DNA of 64,000 bases from Bradyrhizobium tropiciagri (GTDB lineage Bacteria > Pseudomonadota > Alphaproteobacteria > Rhizobiales > Xanthobacteraceae), in the NCBI RefSeq assembly GCF_018130545.1, contig NZ_JAFCKF010000001.1:186001-250000 (forward strand). Direction: 5' to 3'. Under the pieces are notes generated by a model. The model saw nothing but the letters and a program-made list of their open reading frames with translations, did not search any database and was not told where the DNA came from. The position numbers and the translations under genes were made by a program. The stretch's first letter is position 1. Every line of letters starts with the position of its first letter. This document shows positions 27,657 through 36,185 of the stretch, one piece after another.

Positions 27657-27683
27657 TTTGACAGTTCTCCTAGAACTGTCAAA
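27657..27683 (+). promoter_or_regulatory. palindromic operator and -35 of the TetR gene
   Basis: TTTGACAGTTCT (27657-27668) and AGAACTGTCAAA (27672-27683) form a perfect 12-base inverted repeat with a three-base centre. It contains a consensus -35 hexamer, TTGACA, at 27658-27663. It ends nine bases before the TetR start codon, so autorepression by that regulator is the simplest reading. No Shine-Dalgarno sequence fits between operator and ATG, which suggests a leaderless or very short-leader mRNA. Confidence 0.82.
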
Positions 27684-27691
27684 ATCGTCAA

Positions 27692-28378
27692 ATGGGACCG
27701 AAAACCCGCATTCTCGACGCCACCATGCTGGTTTTCCGCCGGCACGGCTTTCGCCGCTCCTCGATCGAGCAGGTCGCCGAAGCGGCCGGCCTGACGCGGC
27801 AGGCGCTCTATCACCATTTCGAATCCAAGGAGGCGCTGTTCCGCGCCGTGATCGAACGCGTGCATGAGAGCGCCATCGCGGCCGAGGAGACTGCCGTTGC
27901 CGAGGCCGAGACGGCTGGCGGCAATCTCGGCGACATTCTCGCCGCGGGCATGACCGCGCGGATGTCGACCATGATCGCCTCGCTGGACGGCTCGCCGCAT
28001 CTCGAGGAATTGTATTCCGAGCACCTCGTGCACGCGCGCGACCTCTATCAGACCTATGCCGCGCGCTATGCGGAGCGCATGGTCGCGACGATCAGCCGGA
28101 TCGTACGCAAGCAGCAGCTCGCGCTGCCGCAGGACCTGTCGCCGGTCGAATTCGCGCGGCTGGTCGAGATGTCGATGTACGCCGCGAAGTCGCAATATCC
28201 GGCGATGCAGCCGGCCGATGCGTTCCTGAAGGACATGACGATCATGGTGCGGACGCTCTGCGCCGGCGCCATGTCGAAATCCGAGACGAAATCCTCGTCG
28301 AAATCACAACAGCTGCCCGCCAAGAAGGCGGCAATCCCGAAAAAGCCGACACGCAGGACAACTGGAGGACAGTCATGA
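27692..28378 (+). CDS. TetR-family transcriptional regulator
   Basis: The 228-residue regulator has an N-terminal helix-turn-helix (about 10-55, with Ser-Ile-Glu-Gln-Val-Ala and Thr-Arg-Gln-Ala-Leu-Tyr-His-His-Phe). A helical ligand-binding domain follows to about 195. The last 30 residues form a Lys/Ser/Thr-rich tail unusual for the family. The stop overlaps the start of the oxidoreductase gene (ATGA at 28375), so both are co-translated; the regulator probably senses a substrate of that enzyme. The palindrome at 27657-27683 is its likely operator. Confidence 0.92.
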   Translation: MGPKTRILDATMLVFRRHGFRRSSIEQVAEAAGLTRQALYHHFESKEALFRAVIERVHESAIAAEETAVAEAETAGGNLGDILAAGMTARMSTMIASLDGSPHLEELYSEHLVHARDLYQTYAARYAERMVATISRIVRKQQLALPQDLSPVEFARLVEMSMYAAKSQYPAMQPADAFLKDMTIMVRTLCAGAMSKSETKSSSKSQQLPAKKAAIPKKPTRRTTGGQS

Positions 28379-31056
28379 CCACGACGACCGTCAACGGCCG
28401 CGTCGAATCCCTGCCCGATGATCCCGACGCGCTCCTGATCGACATCGTGCGCGACCAGCTCAAACTCACCGGCACCAAGCTGGTGTGCGGCGCCGGCGTC
28501 TGCGGCGCCTGCACGGTGCTGGTCGACGGCACGCCGGTCGCAAGCTGCCTGATGCCGGCGCAGGCCGCCGCCGGCAAGGCGGTGACGACGGTGGAAGGCA
28601 TCGGCGCCACGAGGCTGCATCCGGTGCAGAAGGCGTTCATGGCGCATGACGCGCTGCAATGCGGCTTCTGCACGCCGGGCTTCATCGTGGAGGCGACCGC
28701 GTTCTGCGATCAATGGCGCGCGACCAGGGGCACGGCCGTGCCGTCGCGCGAGGAGATCGGCGCGGCGCTGTCGGGCCATCTCTGCCGCTGCGGCGCCTAT
28801 GACGGGATCTTCCGCGCGGTGGCGGACGCCTGCGCCGGCCGTTTCGACGGCGACAATGTCGCGGCACCCCGCATCGAGGCGCGCGACAAGGTGACGGGCG
28901 CGGCAAAATACACCGTCGACATCAATCACGATGGCCAACTCGAAGGCCTGATCCTGCGTTCGCGCGAGGCGCATGCGCGCATCGCCGCGCTCGATCTCGC
29001 CCCGGCGCGGGCGCTACCCGGCGTCACCGCGGTGTCGTTGCTCGGCGACGACAAGATCGTGCGCTATGTCGGCGAGCCGATCGCGGCGGTCGCAGCGAAC
29101 GATCGCAAGGCAGCGCTGGCCGCGCTCGCCGCGATCAAGCTGACCTATGAGAAACTGCCCGCAGTGGTCGGGCTCGACGCCGGACGCAAGGACGGCGCGC
29201 CCGTCGTGTTCGACAAAGCGAGCCGCAAGCGCGCCGGCAACGTCTCGGAAGCGGCCGGCGGACCGGCGCCATGGAAGCAGAACATTCGCGGCCCGACCGC
29301 GGTGTTCTCGACCCGCGCCAAGAAGGCCCGCAGCTGGGTGGATGAGGCGCGCCAAGCGAGCAACAAGCTGCTGATCGAAGCCACCTTCCGCACCGCCACG
29401 CAGCAGCATGCGTGTCTCGAGCCGCACGCCGCGGTGGCGCGCTTCGACGGCGACCGGCTGACCTTGCACGCCTCGACCCAGCAGGTGTTTCATCTCAAGG
29501 AGCAGATCGCAAAACGCTACAAGCTCGCTCACGACAAGGTCCGCGTCATCGCCGATCATGTCGGCGGCGGCTTCGGCTCGAAGGCGAGCCTGGGCACCGA
29601 GACGATCGCCGCGATCGAGCTGGCGCGCGAGGCCAAGGCGCCGGTGCGCGTCGCCTACGATCGGCAGGAGGAGCTCTCGGTCGCCGGCTATCGGCCGGCC
29701 GCGGAGTTGAAAGTTGCGCTGCTGCCGTCAGACCAGGGCGGCTTGAAAGCGCTCTCCGTCACCGCGCACGCCGATACGGGGGCCGCGACCAACTCGACGA
29801 TCGCGGGCCTGGCGCGGCTGATCTATCCGGCCGAGGCGAAGGACCTTTCGGATTTCGACGTCATCAGCAATCTGCCGCCCGGCGCGGCGTTCCGCGGCCC
29901 CGGCGGTCCGCCGATGGCGTTCGCGGTGGAGCAATCGATCGACGAGGCCGCGCTGCGGCTCAAGGTCGATCCGATCGCGTTGCGCAAGCGCTGGGATCCC
30001 GATCCCAACCGCCAGCGGCTCTACGACTGGGCATCCGGGCTCGAGATCTGGCGCAATCGCAAACCACAGCAGACCGGCCGCTATCGCCGCGGCATCGGGA
30101 TGGCGACGGGTTACTGGCTCTATCTCTGGCAGCCCAATGTGAAGGTCGAGATTGCGGTCAAGGGCGGCCGCATCGTCGCCAGCACCGCGACGCAGGACAT
30201 CGGCACCGGTACCCGCAGCATCCTCGCCGACACCATCGCGCGCGAATTCGATCTCGAACCTTCTGACATCGATGTGCGGATCGGCGATTCGTCGCTACCC
30301 GAAGGACCCGGCTCCGGCGGCAGCCGCGTCACCGCCTCGGTGATGCCGCCGACCTTGCAGGCGGTGCGGAAACTGAAGGCCGCGATCCTCGAACAGGCGA
30401 CACGCAAGCCTGCGCCCGGCTCGAACGCGCCGTGGCGCGAGCTGATCGCGCGCTCGCCCGACATCGCGGTGACGGAGGCGCGCGGCGAGGACGGCAAGAA
30501 TACCGCGCCCGGCATTCGCTCGCCGCTGCGCGAAGTCGGCCTGATGGGCATGGTGTTCGGCTGGATGATGCGGCGTTTCTCCAACATCGCGGTCGGCGCC
30601 GGCGTGCCGAGCTCGGTGCAGGTGATCGAGGTGGAGGTCGACACCTGGCTCGGCCATGTCCGCGTGCTCAACGTGCATACCGGCATCGCGGTCGGAAAGA
30701 TCGCGTCGCCCGCGCTGGCACGCAGCCAGGCCTGCGGCGCGGTGATCCAGGGTCTCGGCTACGCGCTCTATGAGGCGCGCGAGCTCGATCCGCACAGCGG
30801 CGACATTCTCACCGCCGGCATGGAGGATTATCGCATCCCTGGGATCGCCGACACGCCCGAGATCGACGTGCATTTCGACGAAGCCGGCTTCGACCATGTG
30901 CTCGGCAACAGCGTCGGCATCGGCGAAGCATCGACGGTGCCGACCTCGGCCGCCGTCGCCAACGCGATCTACAATGCGATCGGCGTCCGCCTCACCGAGA
31001 TTCCAATCCGGCCCGACCGTATCGTCGCCGCGCTGAAAGGGAGGGTTGCTGCATGA
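28375..31056 (+). CDS. fused [2Fe-2S]/molybdopterin oxidoreductase
   Basis: The 893-residue protein joins two subunits usually separate in xanthine-oxidase-family enzymes. Residues about 1-160 form the iron-sulfur part, with Cys-Gly-Ala-Gly-Val-Cys-Gly-Ala-Cys and Cys-Gly-Phe-Cys-Thr-Pro-Gly, then Cys-Arg-Cys-Gly. From about 165 comes the molybdenum cofactor part, with Gly-Gly-Gly-Phe-Gly-Ser-Lys and a final Gly-Ile-Gly-Glu-Ala-Ser that holds the catalytic Glu. No twin-Arg signal is seen, so it is cytosolic. It overlaps the FAD gene by four bases. An aldehyde or N-heterocycle substrate is likely. Confidence 0.92.
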   Translation: MTTTTVNGRVESLPDDPDALLIDIVRDQLKLTGTKLVCGAGVCGACTVLVDGTPVASCLMPAQAAAGKAVTTVEGIGATRLHPVQKAFMAHDALQCGFCTPGFIVEATAFCDQWRATRGTAVPSREEIGAALSGHLCRCGAYDGIFRAVADACAGRFDGDNVAAPRIEARDKVTGAAKYTVDINHDGQLEGLILRSREAHARIAALDLAPARALPGVTAVSLLGDDKIVRYVGEPIAAVAANDRKAALAALAAIKLTYEKLPAVVGLDAGRKDGAPVVFDKASRKRAGNVSEAAGGPAPWKQNIRGPTAVFSTRAKKARSWVDEARQASNKLLIEATFRTATQQHACLEPHAAVARFDGDRLTLHASTQQVFHLKEQIAKRYKLAHDKVRVIADHVGGGFGSKASLGTETIAAIELAREAKAPVRVAYDRQEELSVAGYRPAAELKVALLPSDQGGLKALSVTAHADTGAATNSTIAGLARLIYPAEAKDLSDFDVISNLPPGAAFRGPGGPPMAFAVEQSIDEAALRLKVDPIALRKRWDPDPNRQRLYDWASGLEIWRNRKPQQTGRYRRGIGMATGYWLYLWQPNVKVEIAVKGGRIVASTATQDIGTGTRSILADTIAREFDLEPSDIDVRIGDSSLPEGPGSGGSRVTASVMPPTLQAVRKLKAAILEQATRKPAPGSNAPWRELIARSPDIAVTEARGEDGKNTAPGIRSPLREVGLMGMVFGWMMRRFSNIAVGAGVPSSVQVIEVEVDTWLGHVRVLNVHTGIAVGKIASPALARSQACGAVIQGLGYALYEARELDPHSGDILTAGMEDYRIPGIADTPEIDVHFDEAGFDHVLGNSVGIGEASTVPTSAAVANAIYNAIGVRLTEIPIRPDRIVAALKGRVAA

Positions 31057-31976
31057 GCGCCGCAACTGCATTGGCAATGTCCGCGCCCGAATTCCGTGCC
31101 GCCGGCACCGACCTGTCGGAGCGCCGCCGCAGCGGCCTGTCGTGCGGCGCGGTCCTCGACCTCACCGCCAGTCCCGATACGATCGGGATCGCCTGGGGCG
31201 CGGACGGCGCGGCGCGCATCGGTGCGCTGACCGCAATCGCTGCGATCGCATCCGACACGCGGCTCGCACAAGCCTATCCCGGCATCGCCGCAAGTGCGCA
31301 GGGCCTCGCCACGCCTCAGATCCGGCACATGGCGACACTCGGCGGCAACCTCGCCCAGCGTTCGCGCTGCTGGTATTTCCGCAATCCGCAGATCGCCTGT
31401 CTCAAGAAGGGCGGCTCGGACTGTCCGGCACGATCCGGCAATCACCTCTATCACGTCGCGTTCGATCTCGGCCCGTGCGTGGCGCCGCATCCATCGACGA
31501 TGGCGATGGCGCTCTTGGCCTATGATGCGAAGGTCACCACCGACCGGCGCAGCGGATTATCGATCACCGACCTGCTCGGCGACGGCAGCAACGGCACCGT
31601 CGACAATCTGCTCGCAGCGGGCGAGCGGATCGAACGGATCGAGCTTCCCGCTCCGTTGACCGGCGAGCGCGCGCTCTACAAGCGCGCGATCAGCCGCTCC
31701 TATGCGGAATGGCCGCTGGTCGAGGTCTGCGTGCGGGCCGTGATAGCGGGCGGCGTGTTTCAGGAGGTCCATCTCACCGCGGGCGGCATCGCGCCGGTGC
31801 CGCTGCGTCTCACCGCCAGTAAGGCGGCGCTGCAGGGGAAACCGGCTAATGCGGCCAGCGCTGCGCAAGCTGCCGAGCTTGCGATATCGGGAGCCAAGCC
31901 GCTGCCGATGACCGGCTACAAGCTCGAGCTGCTGACGGGCCTGGTGCGCGACGTCGTCGAGCGGATCGCAGTGTAG
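31053..31976 (+). CDS. FAD/[4Fe-4S] subunit, PaoB-like
   Basis: The 307-residue subunit carries electrons from the molybdenum subunit. The FAD-binding segment is Ala-Thr-Leu-Gly-Gly-Asn-Leu at about 94-100. Cys106, Cys116 and Cys124, in Cys-Trp-Tyr-Phe-Arg-Asn and Cys-Leu-Lys-Lys-Gly-Gly-Ser-Asp-Cys, plus Cys near 148, match the extra [4Fe-4S] loop known in PaoB and hydroxybenzoyl-CoA reductase. The N-terminal part is short for the family: the usual first FAD motif region is reduced. It overlaps the upstream gene by ATGA, so the enzyme is probably a two-protein PaoABC-type complex. Confidence 0.87.
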   Translation: MSAATALAMSAPEFRAAGTDLSERRRSGLSCGAVLDLTASPDTIGIAWGADGAARIGALTAIAAIASDTRLAQAYPGIAASAQGLATPQIRHMATLGGNLAQRSRCWYFRNPQIACLKKGGSDCPARSGNHLYHVAFDLGPCVAPHPSTMAMALLAYDAKVTTDRRSGLSITDLLGDGSNGTVDNLLAAGERIERIELPAPLTGERALYKRAISRSYAEWPLVEVCVRAVIAGGVFQEVHLTAGGIAPVPLRLTASKAALQGKPANAASAAQAAELAISGAKPLPMTGYKLELLTGLVRDVVERIAV

Positions 31977-32002
31977 CGCTGGCGACCGTTTCGGCGCCGG
32001 GC

Positions 32003-32620
32003 TCACCGCGCCCGGGTCAGCGCCAGCCAGATGCCGCCGCCGATCATGAAGCCGCCCGAGATGCGCGACATCAGCCGCGTCCGCTCCTTGGAGAAGAATT
32101 TGCGGGCACGGCCGGCCGCCAGTGCGTAGGCGGCGTCGGTCAGCACCGCGGTCGCCATGAAGGTGACGCCGAGCAGCGCCACCTGCGGCAAATGCGGCTT
32201 GTCCATGTCCATGAACTGCGGAATGAAGGCGCCGAAGAACACCAGCACCTTCGGGTTCGAGAGCAGCACCAGAAAGCCCTGCAGGAAGAACCCACCGCGC
32301 GGCGGCGGTGGCTTGTCGTCGGTGCCGACGCCTTCGACCGGCGAGCGGATCAGCTTGATGCCGAGCCAGACCAGATAGGCGGCGCCGGCGAAGCGCACCC
32401 AGTTGAACCAATAACCCATGGTGGCCATCAACGAGGTCAGGCCGACCGCGACGATGCCGATCACGATCGCAAGCCCGACCTGGGCGCCCAGCACATTGGT
32501 CAGCGCGGCGCGCGTGCCGTAGCGCAGCCCGTTGGCGATCACCATCGTGACGATCGGACCGGGCAACAGCGCCAGCGCGATGCAGGCGGCGACGAAGGCG
32601 AAATAGGCTTGCAGGGACAT
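32003..32620 (-). CDS. LysE-family exporter
   Basis: A 205-residue inner-membrane protein with about six helices. It shows the family's Leu-Leu-Pro-Gly-Pro-Ile motif near residue 19 and Ser-Asn-Pro-Lys-Val-Leu-Val-Phe-Phe-Gly mid-protein. A Pro-rich cytoplasmic loop (Pro-Pro-Pro-Pro) sits near residue 105. It converges on the FAD subunit gene with only 26 bases between stops. The exported compound is unknown. Confidence 0.9.
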   Translation of the reverse strand: MSLQAYFAFVAACIALALLPGPIVTMVIANGLRYGTRAALTNVLGAQVGLAIVIGIVAVGLTSLMATMGYWFNWVRFAGAAYLVWLGIKLIRSPVEGVGTDDKPPPPRGGFFLQGFLVLLSNPKVLVFFGAFIPQFMDMDKPHLPQVALLGVTFMATAVLTDAAYALAAGRARKFFSKERTRLMSRISGGFMIGGGIWLALTRAR

Positions 32621-32685
32621 GGGGGGCTCTTCTGTTCTTTGCCAACATTATGCATGCGGACGATGTCGATGGAAGCGGCCCGATC

Positions 32686-32831
32686 ACTCCCTCTCCCCGT
32701 CCTTCACGGGGAGAGGGCTGGGGTGAGGGGCTCTCTCCGCCAGGCGGTGCGAGTCGTTGGACCAGTACCCCCTCACCCGGATCGTATCTTGCGATGCGAT
32801 CCGACCTCTCCCCGCAAGCGGGGCGAGGTGA
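32686..32831. repeat. dispersed repeat R5, full copy
   Basis: The element starts with CTCTCCCCGTCCTTCACGGG-type hairpin sequence, then GGGTGAGGGG, and ends with CCCCTCACCCGGATCG, GCGATGCGATCCG and CTCTCCCCGCAAGCGGGGCG. The copy at 57944-58091 is nearly identical at its right end, and partial copies lie at 16822-17017. It can form a long hairpin. It separates two minus-strand genes. Confidence 0.82.
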
Positions 32832-32846
32832 ACAAGAGCGCGACGC

Positions 32847-33383
32847 TCAACGGCCTTCCATCGCCGCCGCCATCCACGTTCTGATCTCTCGTCCCTCCAG
32901 AAACTTCAGTGTCGCTTGTTGGACCCGCGCAGCATCTCCCCCGCCCCGCGCTGCCACCGCCATCAGATCGCAACGGTGCGACACCGCGATGCCGATCGCA
33001 GTGCGCTTCCCATCAAGATCATAGGCCCTGATCCGTCCGTGCATGTCGGCGACCTCGACCACTTCGCCCGCCCTTAGCGCCACGAAGCGCGGGCTGATCA
33101 TGTCGACATCGGCAACGCGGTCGACTTCGTCGTCATCGGCGACGCCGCTGTCGCAATTGCAGAAGCCGAGCTTCGGCCGTGCGTAGACCTCGACGTCTGT
33201 ACCGCACTCTGCGGCGCCGCAGCGAAAGGCGCGGCCGGCAGGCCAGCCGTCGCGCGGGAACGGCCAGGCGATCTCGTGCCACTGAGCTCCCCTCGGCGGC
33301 GCCATCTCGTAGCCGGCCACGGCCGAGAGGCCGCCGAGCGCCAGTAACATCGTTGCGATGACCGGCCACGCGCGCATCATCAA
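32847..33383 (-). CDS. exported Cys-containing hypothetical protein
   Basis: A 178-residue product with a signal peptide (about 1-24, ending Ala-Val-Ala). Cys residues cluster in Phe-Arg-Cys-Gly-Ala-Ala-Glu-Cys and Phe-Cys-Asn-Cys-Asp, which could form disulfides or bind metal in the periplasm. No family is recognised. It begins four bases after the stop of the LVIVD gene, so the two form one operon. Confidence 0.72.
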   Translation of the reverse strand: MMMRAWPVIATMLLALGGLSAVAGYEMAPPRGAQWHEIAWPFPRDGWPAGRAFRCGAAECGTDVEVYARPKLGFCNCDSGVADDDEVDRVADVDMISPRFVALRAGEVVEVADMHGRIRAYDLDGKRTAIGIAVSHRCDLMAVAARGGGDAARVQQATLKFLEGREIRTWMAAAMEGR

Positions 33384-33387
33384 GCCC

Positions 33388-34842
33388 TCACGGCAAACCG
33401 GCGACGGCGCGCGCCGCGCCGGTCAGTTCGAGGATATGCAGGCCGGTGTTGGCGCGGTCGACCGCATAGATGTAGCCGCGATCGTCGGTCTCGACATTGT
33501 TGGTCTGGATCGCGACCTTGCAACGGTCACGGCCGTCGATGGTGACGCAGCGCTTGTCGGTCGCCGCCGTGATGGAGGGAATGAAGTAGCCGACTTCCCT
33601 GGGATGATAGGGATCGCGGATGTCGAGCGCGCGGACCCCGGCGTTAAAGAAGGCGATGAAAGCCATCTTCTTGTAGTAGACCGGCGCCATGCTCTCGTTC
33701 GACGAATGCGAGCCGAACCGGCCGCCGCGCTCGCAGAAACGGCCGGAGGCCTCCGGCACCGTATAGCTCGAGATCAACATCGGCCGCGCCTCGGTGGTAA
33801 CGTCGGCGAACCACACCATCTGCCGCGCCTCGCCGCATTCGTTCTGGATCGCCTCGTCGACGATCATCACGATGTCGCGGGTCTTGCCATCCTTGTCATG
33901 GGCGAATTCCGCGATCGGCATGCCGGGCATCGGAAACACCGTGTGCGCGCCGTTCAGCGCCGACAGCGGCATTCGCGCGATCTCGGGGTATTTCAGATTG
34001 TCCGGCGTCGGCTCTCTCGGCCCGTTGAGCAGTTTGTCGCGGTCGACGATCTGCAGGAAGCCGCCTTTGTCGGTGCCGTAGCCAAAGTAGACGCGATTGC
34101 CCTGCGGTCCGGTCGAGATCGGCCCGTGCAATTCGGTCGGCACCGCGCCGGTCGCGCCCGGCTCCTGCCCCGGCAGCCCGAAATCCCTGATCTTCACCGG
34201 ATGCGCGGGATCGGAGAGATCGTAGATTTGCGTCATGCGCCGCGTGCGCCAGTCCGGCGCGCCCGACACCAGGTAAGCAATGCCGGTGCCGCATTCCCAG
34301 AAACTCTTGTGCGTGTCCTTCAGGCCCTCGCCAATGTGGGTCACGAGAACAGGATTGGCAGGATCGGCGACATTCCAGATTTCATGCCCCTCGGTACCAA
34401 CCGCGCGCAGCATGTACACCGCGTTCCGATCGCCCTTCGGCAAATCCTTGCCGTCGCAGATCCGTACCATCTGCGCGCCGCCGGATTCATATTTGCCCTC
34501 CTGTCCGGGAATGTGCCGCAGATATCTGGGATGCGCGGGATCGGTGACGTCGACGATCGAGGTGCCGTTCGGCTCGGCCTTTCCGGTCATCGGGTTGACC
34601 GGATCGGGAATGTCGTCGGTGCCGCCGTGATGGCCGATATAGGCGATCCACCTGTTACCCTGATGATGGATGGTCGGCTGATAGGCGCTGCGCGCCTGCA
34701 AATCGTTGCTTCCAACCAGCCGCATGTTGGAGGCTTCGGGCGGATCGCCGATCTTCGGCTGCTGCGCGCTCGCAGCATGTGCGAGCAGGACGACAACAAC
34801 CGTGCAGCAAACCGCCGTAACGCGACCACCCATGCGCACCAC
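33388..34842 (-). CDS. exported LVIVD beta-propeller protein
   Basis: The 484-residue protein has a signal peptide (about 1-26, ending Ala-Ser-Ala-Gln) and repeated Asp-Pro-Ala-His-Pro units such as Val-Thr-Asp-Pro-Ala-His-Pro-Arg and Leu-Ser-Asp-Pro-Ala-His-Pro-Val. These are typical of LVIVD-repeat propellers. Cys pairs suggest periplasmic disulfides. Function in the family is unknown and may involve adhesion or a binding surface. The start could be Met1 (34842) or Met4 (34833). A Cys-rich exported protein follows in the same operon. Confidence 0.82.
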   Translation of the reverse strand: MVRMGGRVTAVCCTVVVVLLAHAASAQQPKIGDPPEASNMRLVGSNDLQARSAYQPTIHHQGNRWIAYIGHHGGTDDIPDPVNPMTGKAEPNGTSIVDVTDPAHPRYLRHIPGQEGKYESGGAQMVRICDGKDLPKGDRNAVYMLRAVGTEGHEIWNVADPANPVLVTHIGEGLKDTHKSFWECGTGIAYLVSGAPDWRTRRMTQIYDLSDPAHPVKIRDFGLPGQEPGATGAVPTELHGPISTGPQGNRVYFGYGTDKGGFLQIVDRDKLLNGPREPTPDNLKYPEIARMPLSALNGAHTVFPMPGMPIAEFAHDKDGKTRDIVMIVDEAIQNECGEARQMVWFADVTTEARPMLISSYTVPEASGRFCERGGRFGSHSSNESMAPVYYKKMAFIAFFNAGVRALDIRDPYHPREVGYFIPSITAATDKRCVTIDGRDRCKVAIQTNNVETDDRGYIYAVDRANTGLHILELTGAARAVAGLP

Positions 34843-34916
34843 CCCGAGTTCCCTGCCAATCTGCGTTGACTGCGCGGGACGCTAGCACGGCGAAACGGCT
34901 GCCCAAACACACGCTC

Positions 34917-34946
34917 TTGACATGCAACCATTTGGTTGCCTATCAT
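34917..34946 (+). promoter_or_regulatory. ArsR-gene promoter with operator in the spacer
   Basis: TTGACA at 34917-34922 and TATCAT at 34941-34946 lie 18 bases apart. The perfect palindrome GCAACCATTTGGTTGC (34924-34939) fills the spacer. The start codon at 34954 is seven bases past the -10, about where transcription should begin, so the mRNA looks leaderless. The ArsR-family product is the likely repressor. Confidence 0.82.
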
Positions 34947-34953
34947 CCGACCC

Positions 34954-35268
34954 ATGGATGAAGTCTTCAAAGCCCTCGCGGATGCCTCACGGCGCACGCT
35001 GCTTGACCGGCTTCACGAACAGAACGGGCAGACGCTCGGCGAGCTCTGCGACGGCCTCGACATGACGCGTCAGGCCGTCACCAAGCACCTTGTGATTCTC
35101 GAGGAGGCCAACCTCGTCACCACGATCAAGCATGGCCGCGAGAAGCTGCACTACCTCAACCCGGTTCCGATCCATCAGATCGGCGAGCGGTGGATCAGGA
35201 AGTTCGAGCGCGGGAAACTCGCCGCGCTCAGCGAATTGAAGCGACAGTTGGAGAAGCGTGATGAGTAA
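34954..35268 (+). CDS. ArsR-family transcriptional regulator
   Basis: The 104-residue winged-helix regulator begins Met-Asp-Glu-Val-Phe-Lys-Ala-Leu-Ala-Asp-Ala-Ser-Arg-Arg. The recognition helix is around Met-Thr-Arg-Gln-Ala-Val-Thr-Lys-His-Leu. No metal-binding Cys pair is present, as in the non-metal subgroup usually paired with AHSA1 (SRPBCC) proteins. Its stop overlaps the first AHSA1 gene by eight bases. It probably represses its own operon through the palindrome at 34924-34939. Confidence 0.92.
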   Translation: MDEVFKALADASRRTLLDRLHEQNGQTLGELCDGLDMTRQAVTKHLVILEEANLVTTIKHGREKLHYLNPVPIHQIGERWIRKFERGKLAALSELKRQLEKRDE

Positions 35269-35725
35269 ACCGGACTACGTCTACGTCACCTATATCGAGA
35301 CCACGGCCGAGAAGCTGTGGCATGCGCTGACATCGAGCGAGTTCACCGAGCGCTTCTGGTTCGGCTATCGCGTCAGCTCCGACTGGAAAGTCGGCTCGCT
35401 CTATCATTTGACCAAGGACGGCCGTCGCAGCGTGCAGGGCGAGGTGCTGATCGCCGATCCACCCAGGAGGCTCGCTTACAGCTGGGACGTCGTGAAGGAA
35501 GGCGTCGAGCGCGAGCAGGTTTCGCGCGTGACCTTCGACATCGAACCCCACGGCGGAGTGGTCAAGCTGACCATGACGCACGACAATCTCGGTCCGAAGA
35601 CACTGCGCGACATCTCCGGCGGCTGGCCGATGGTCATTGCGAGCCTGAAGAGCTTCCTCGAGACCGGGCGCGAACTGCCGGCCGACCTGCTCACCAGCGG
35701 TGCGAGGGAGGCTTACCATGCCTAA
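35261..35725 (+). CDS. AHSA1/SRPBCC protein, first of three
   Basis: The 154-residue protein has a START-like hydrophobic-pocket fold: Val-Thr-Tyr-Ile-Glu-Thr-Thr-Ala-Glu-Lys-Leu-Trp at the N-terminus, Asp-Trp-Lys-Val-Gly-Ser, and a C-terminal Gly-Gly-Trp-Pro-Met-Val-Ile-Ala-Ser-Leu-Lys-Ser. Members bind lipids or small hydrophobic ligands, and some activate Hsp90. It overlaps ArsR by ATGAGTAA and the next gene by ATGCCTAA. It closely resembles its two downstream neighbours, so the trio arose by duplication. Confidence 0.9.
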   Translation: MSKPDYVYVTYIETTAEKLWHALTSSEFTERFWFGYRVSSDWKVGSLYHLTKDGRRSVQGEVLIADPPRRLAYSWDVVKEGVEREQVSRVTFDIEPHGGVVKLTMTHDNLGPKTLRDISGGWPMVIASLKSFLETGRELPADLLTSGAREAYHA

Positions 35726-36185
35726 GCCCGAATTCGTCTACGTCACCTACATCGAGACCACGCCGGAAAAGCTGTGGGATGCACTGACATCAAGCGCATT
35801 CACCCGGCAGTACTGGTTCGACACCGAGCTGAAATCGGACTGGAAGGTCGGCTCGCCGCTCGCGCTGGTGATGAGCGGCAAGACCACCGACACCGGCGAG
35901 ATCCTTGAAGCCGACCGGCCGCGGCGCCTCGCCTACACGTTCAAGCACGAGGCCGACCCTGAAATGCGCAAGGAACCGGCTACCAGGGTCGTGTTCACGC
36001 TCCAGCCGTTCGGCAACATCGTGAAGCTGACCGTGACCCATGAGGGCTTCGGCGTCGGCAGCAAGCTGCTCGACGGCATCTGCAAGGGCTGGCCGGCGAT
36101 CCTGTCCGGGCTCAAGAGCCTGCTCGAAACCGGCAAGGTGGTCGCGATCCCGCCTGCCGCGCTCGGGATCGACGGCTTCGAATGA
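35718..36185 (+). CDS. AHSA1/SRPBCC protein, second of three
   Basis: The 155-residue product is the closest relative of the preceding protein: both share Phe/Tyr-Val-Tyr-Val-Thr-Tyr-Ile-Glu-Thr-Thr and Ser-Asp-Trp-Lys-Val-Gly-Ser. It differs most in the central strands, which line the ligand pocket, so it may bind a different ligand. ATG 35718 overlaps the previous stop by eight bases, the same geometry as between ArsR and the first copy. Confidence 0.9.
   Translation: MPKPEFVYVTYIETTPEKLWDALTSSAFTRQYWFDTELKSDWKVGSPLALVMSGKTTDTGEILEADRPRRLAYTFKHEADPEMRKEPATRVVFTLQPFGNIVKLTVTHEGFGVGSKLLDGICKGWPAILSGLKSLLETGKVVAIPPAALGIDGFE

Noticed and set aside
27080-28195. Long minus-strand frame opposite TetR and the DUF6894 gene
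   Set aside because: It runs antisense across two good genes and an operator, and its product is Arg/His-rich without motifs.
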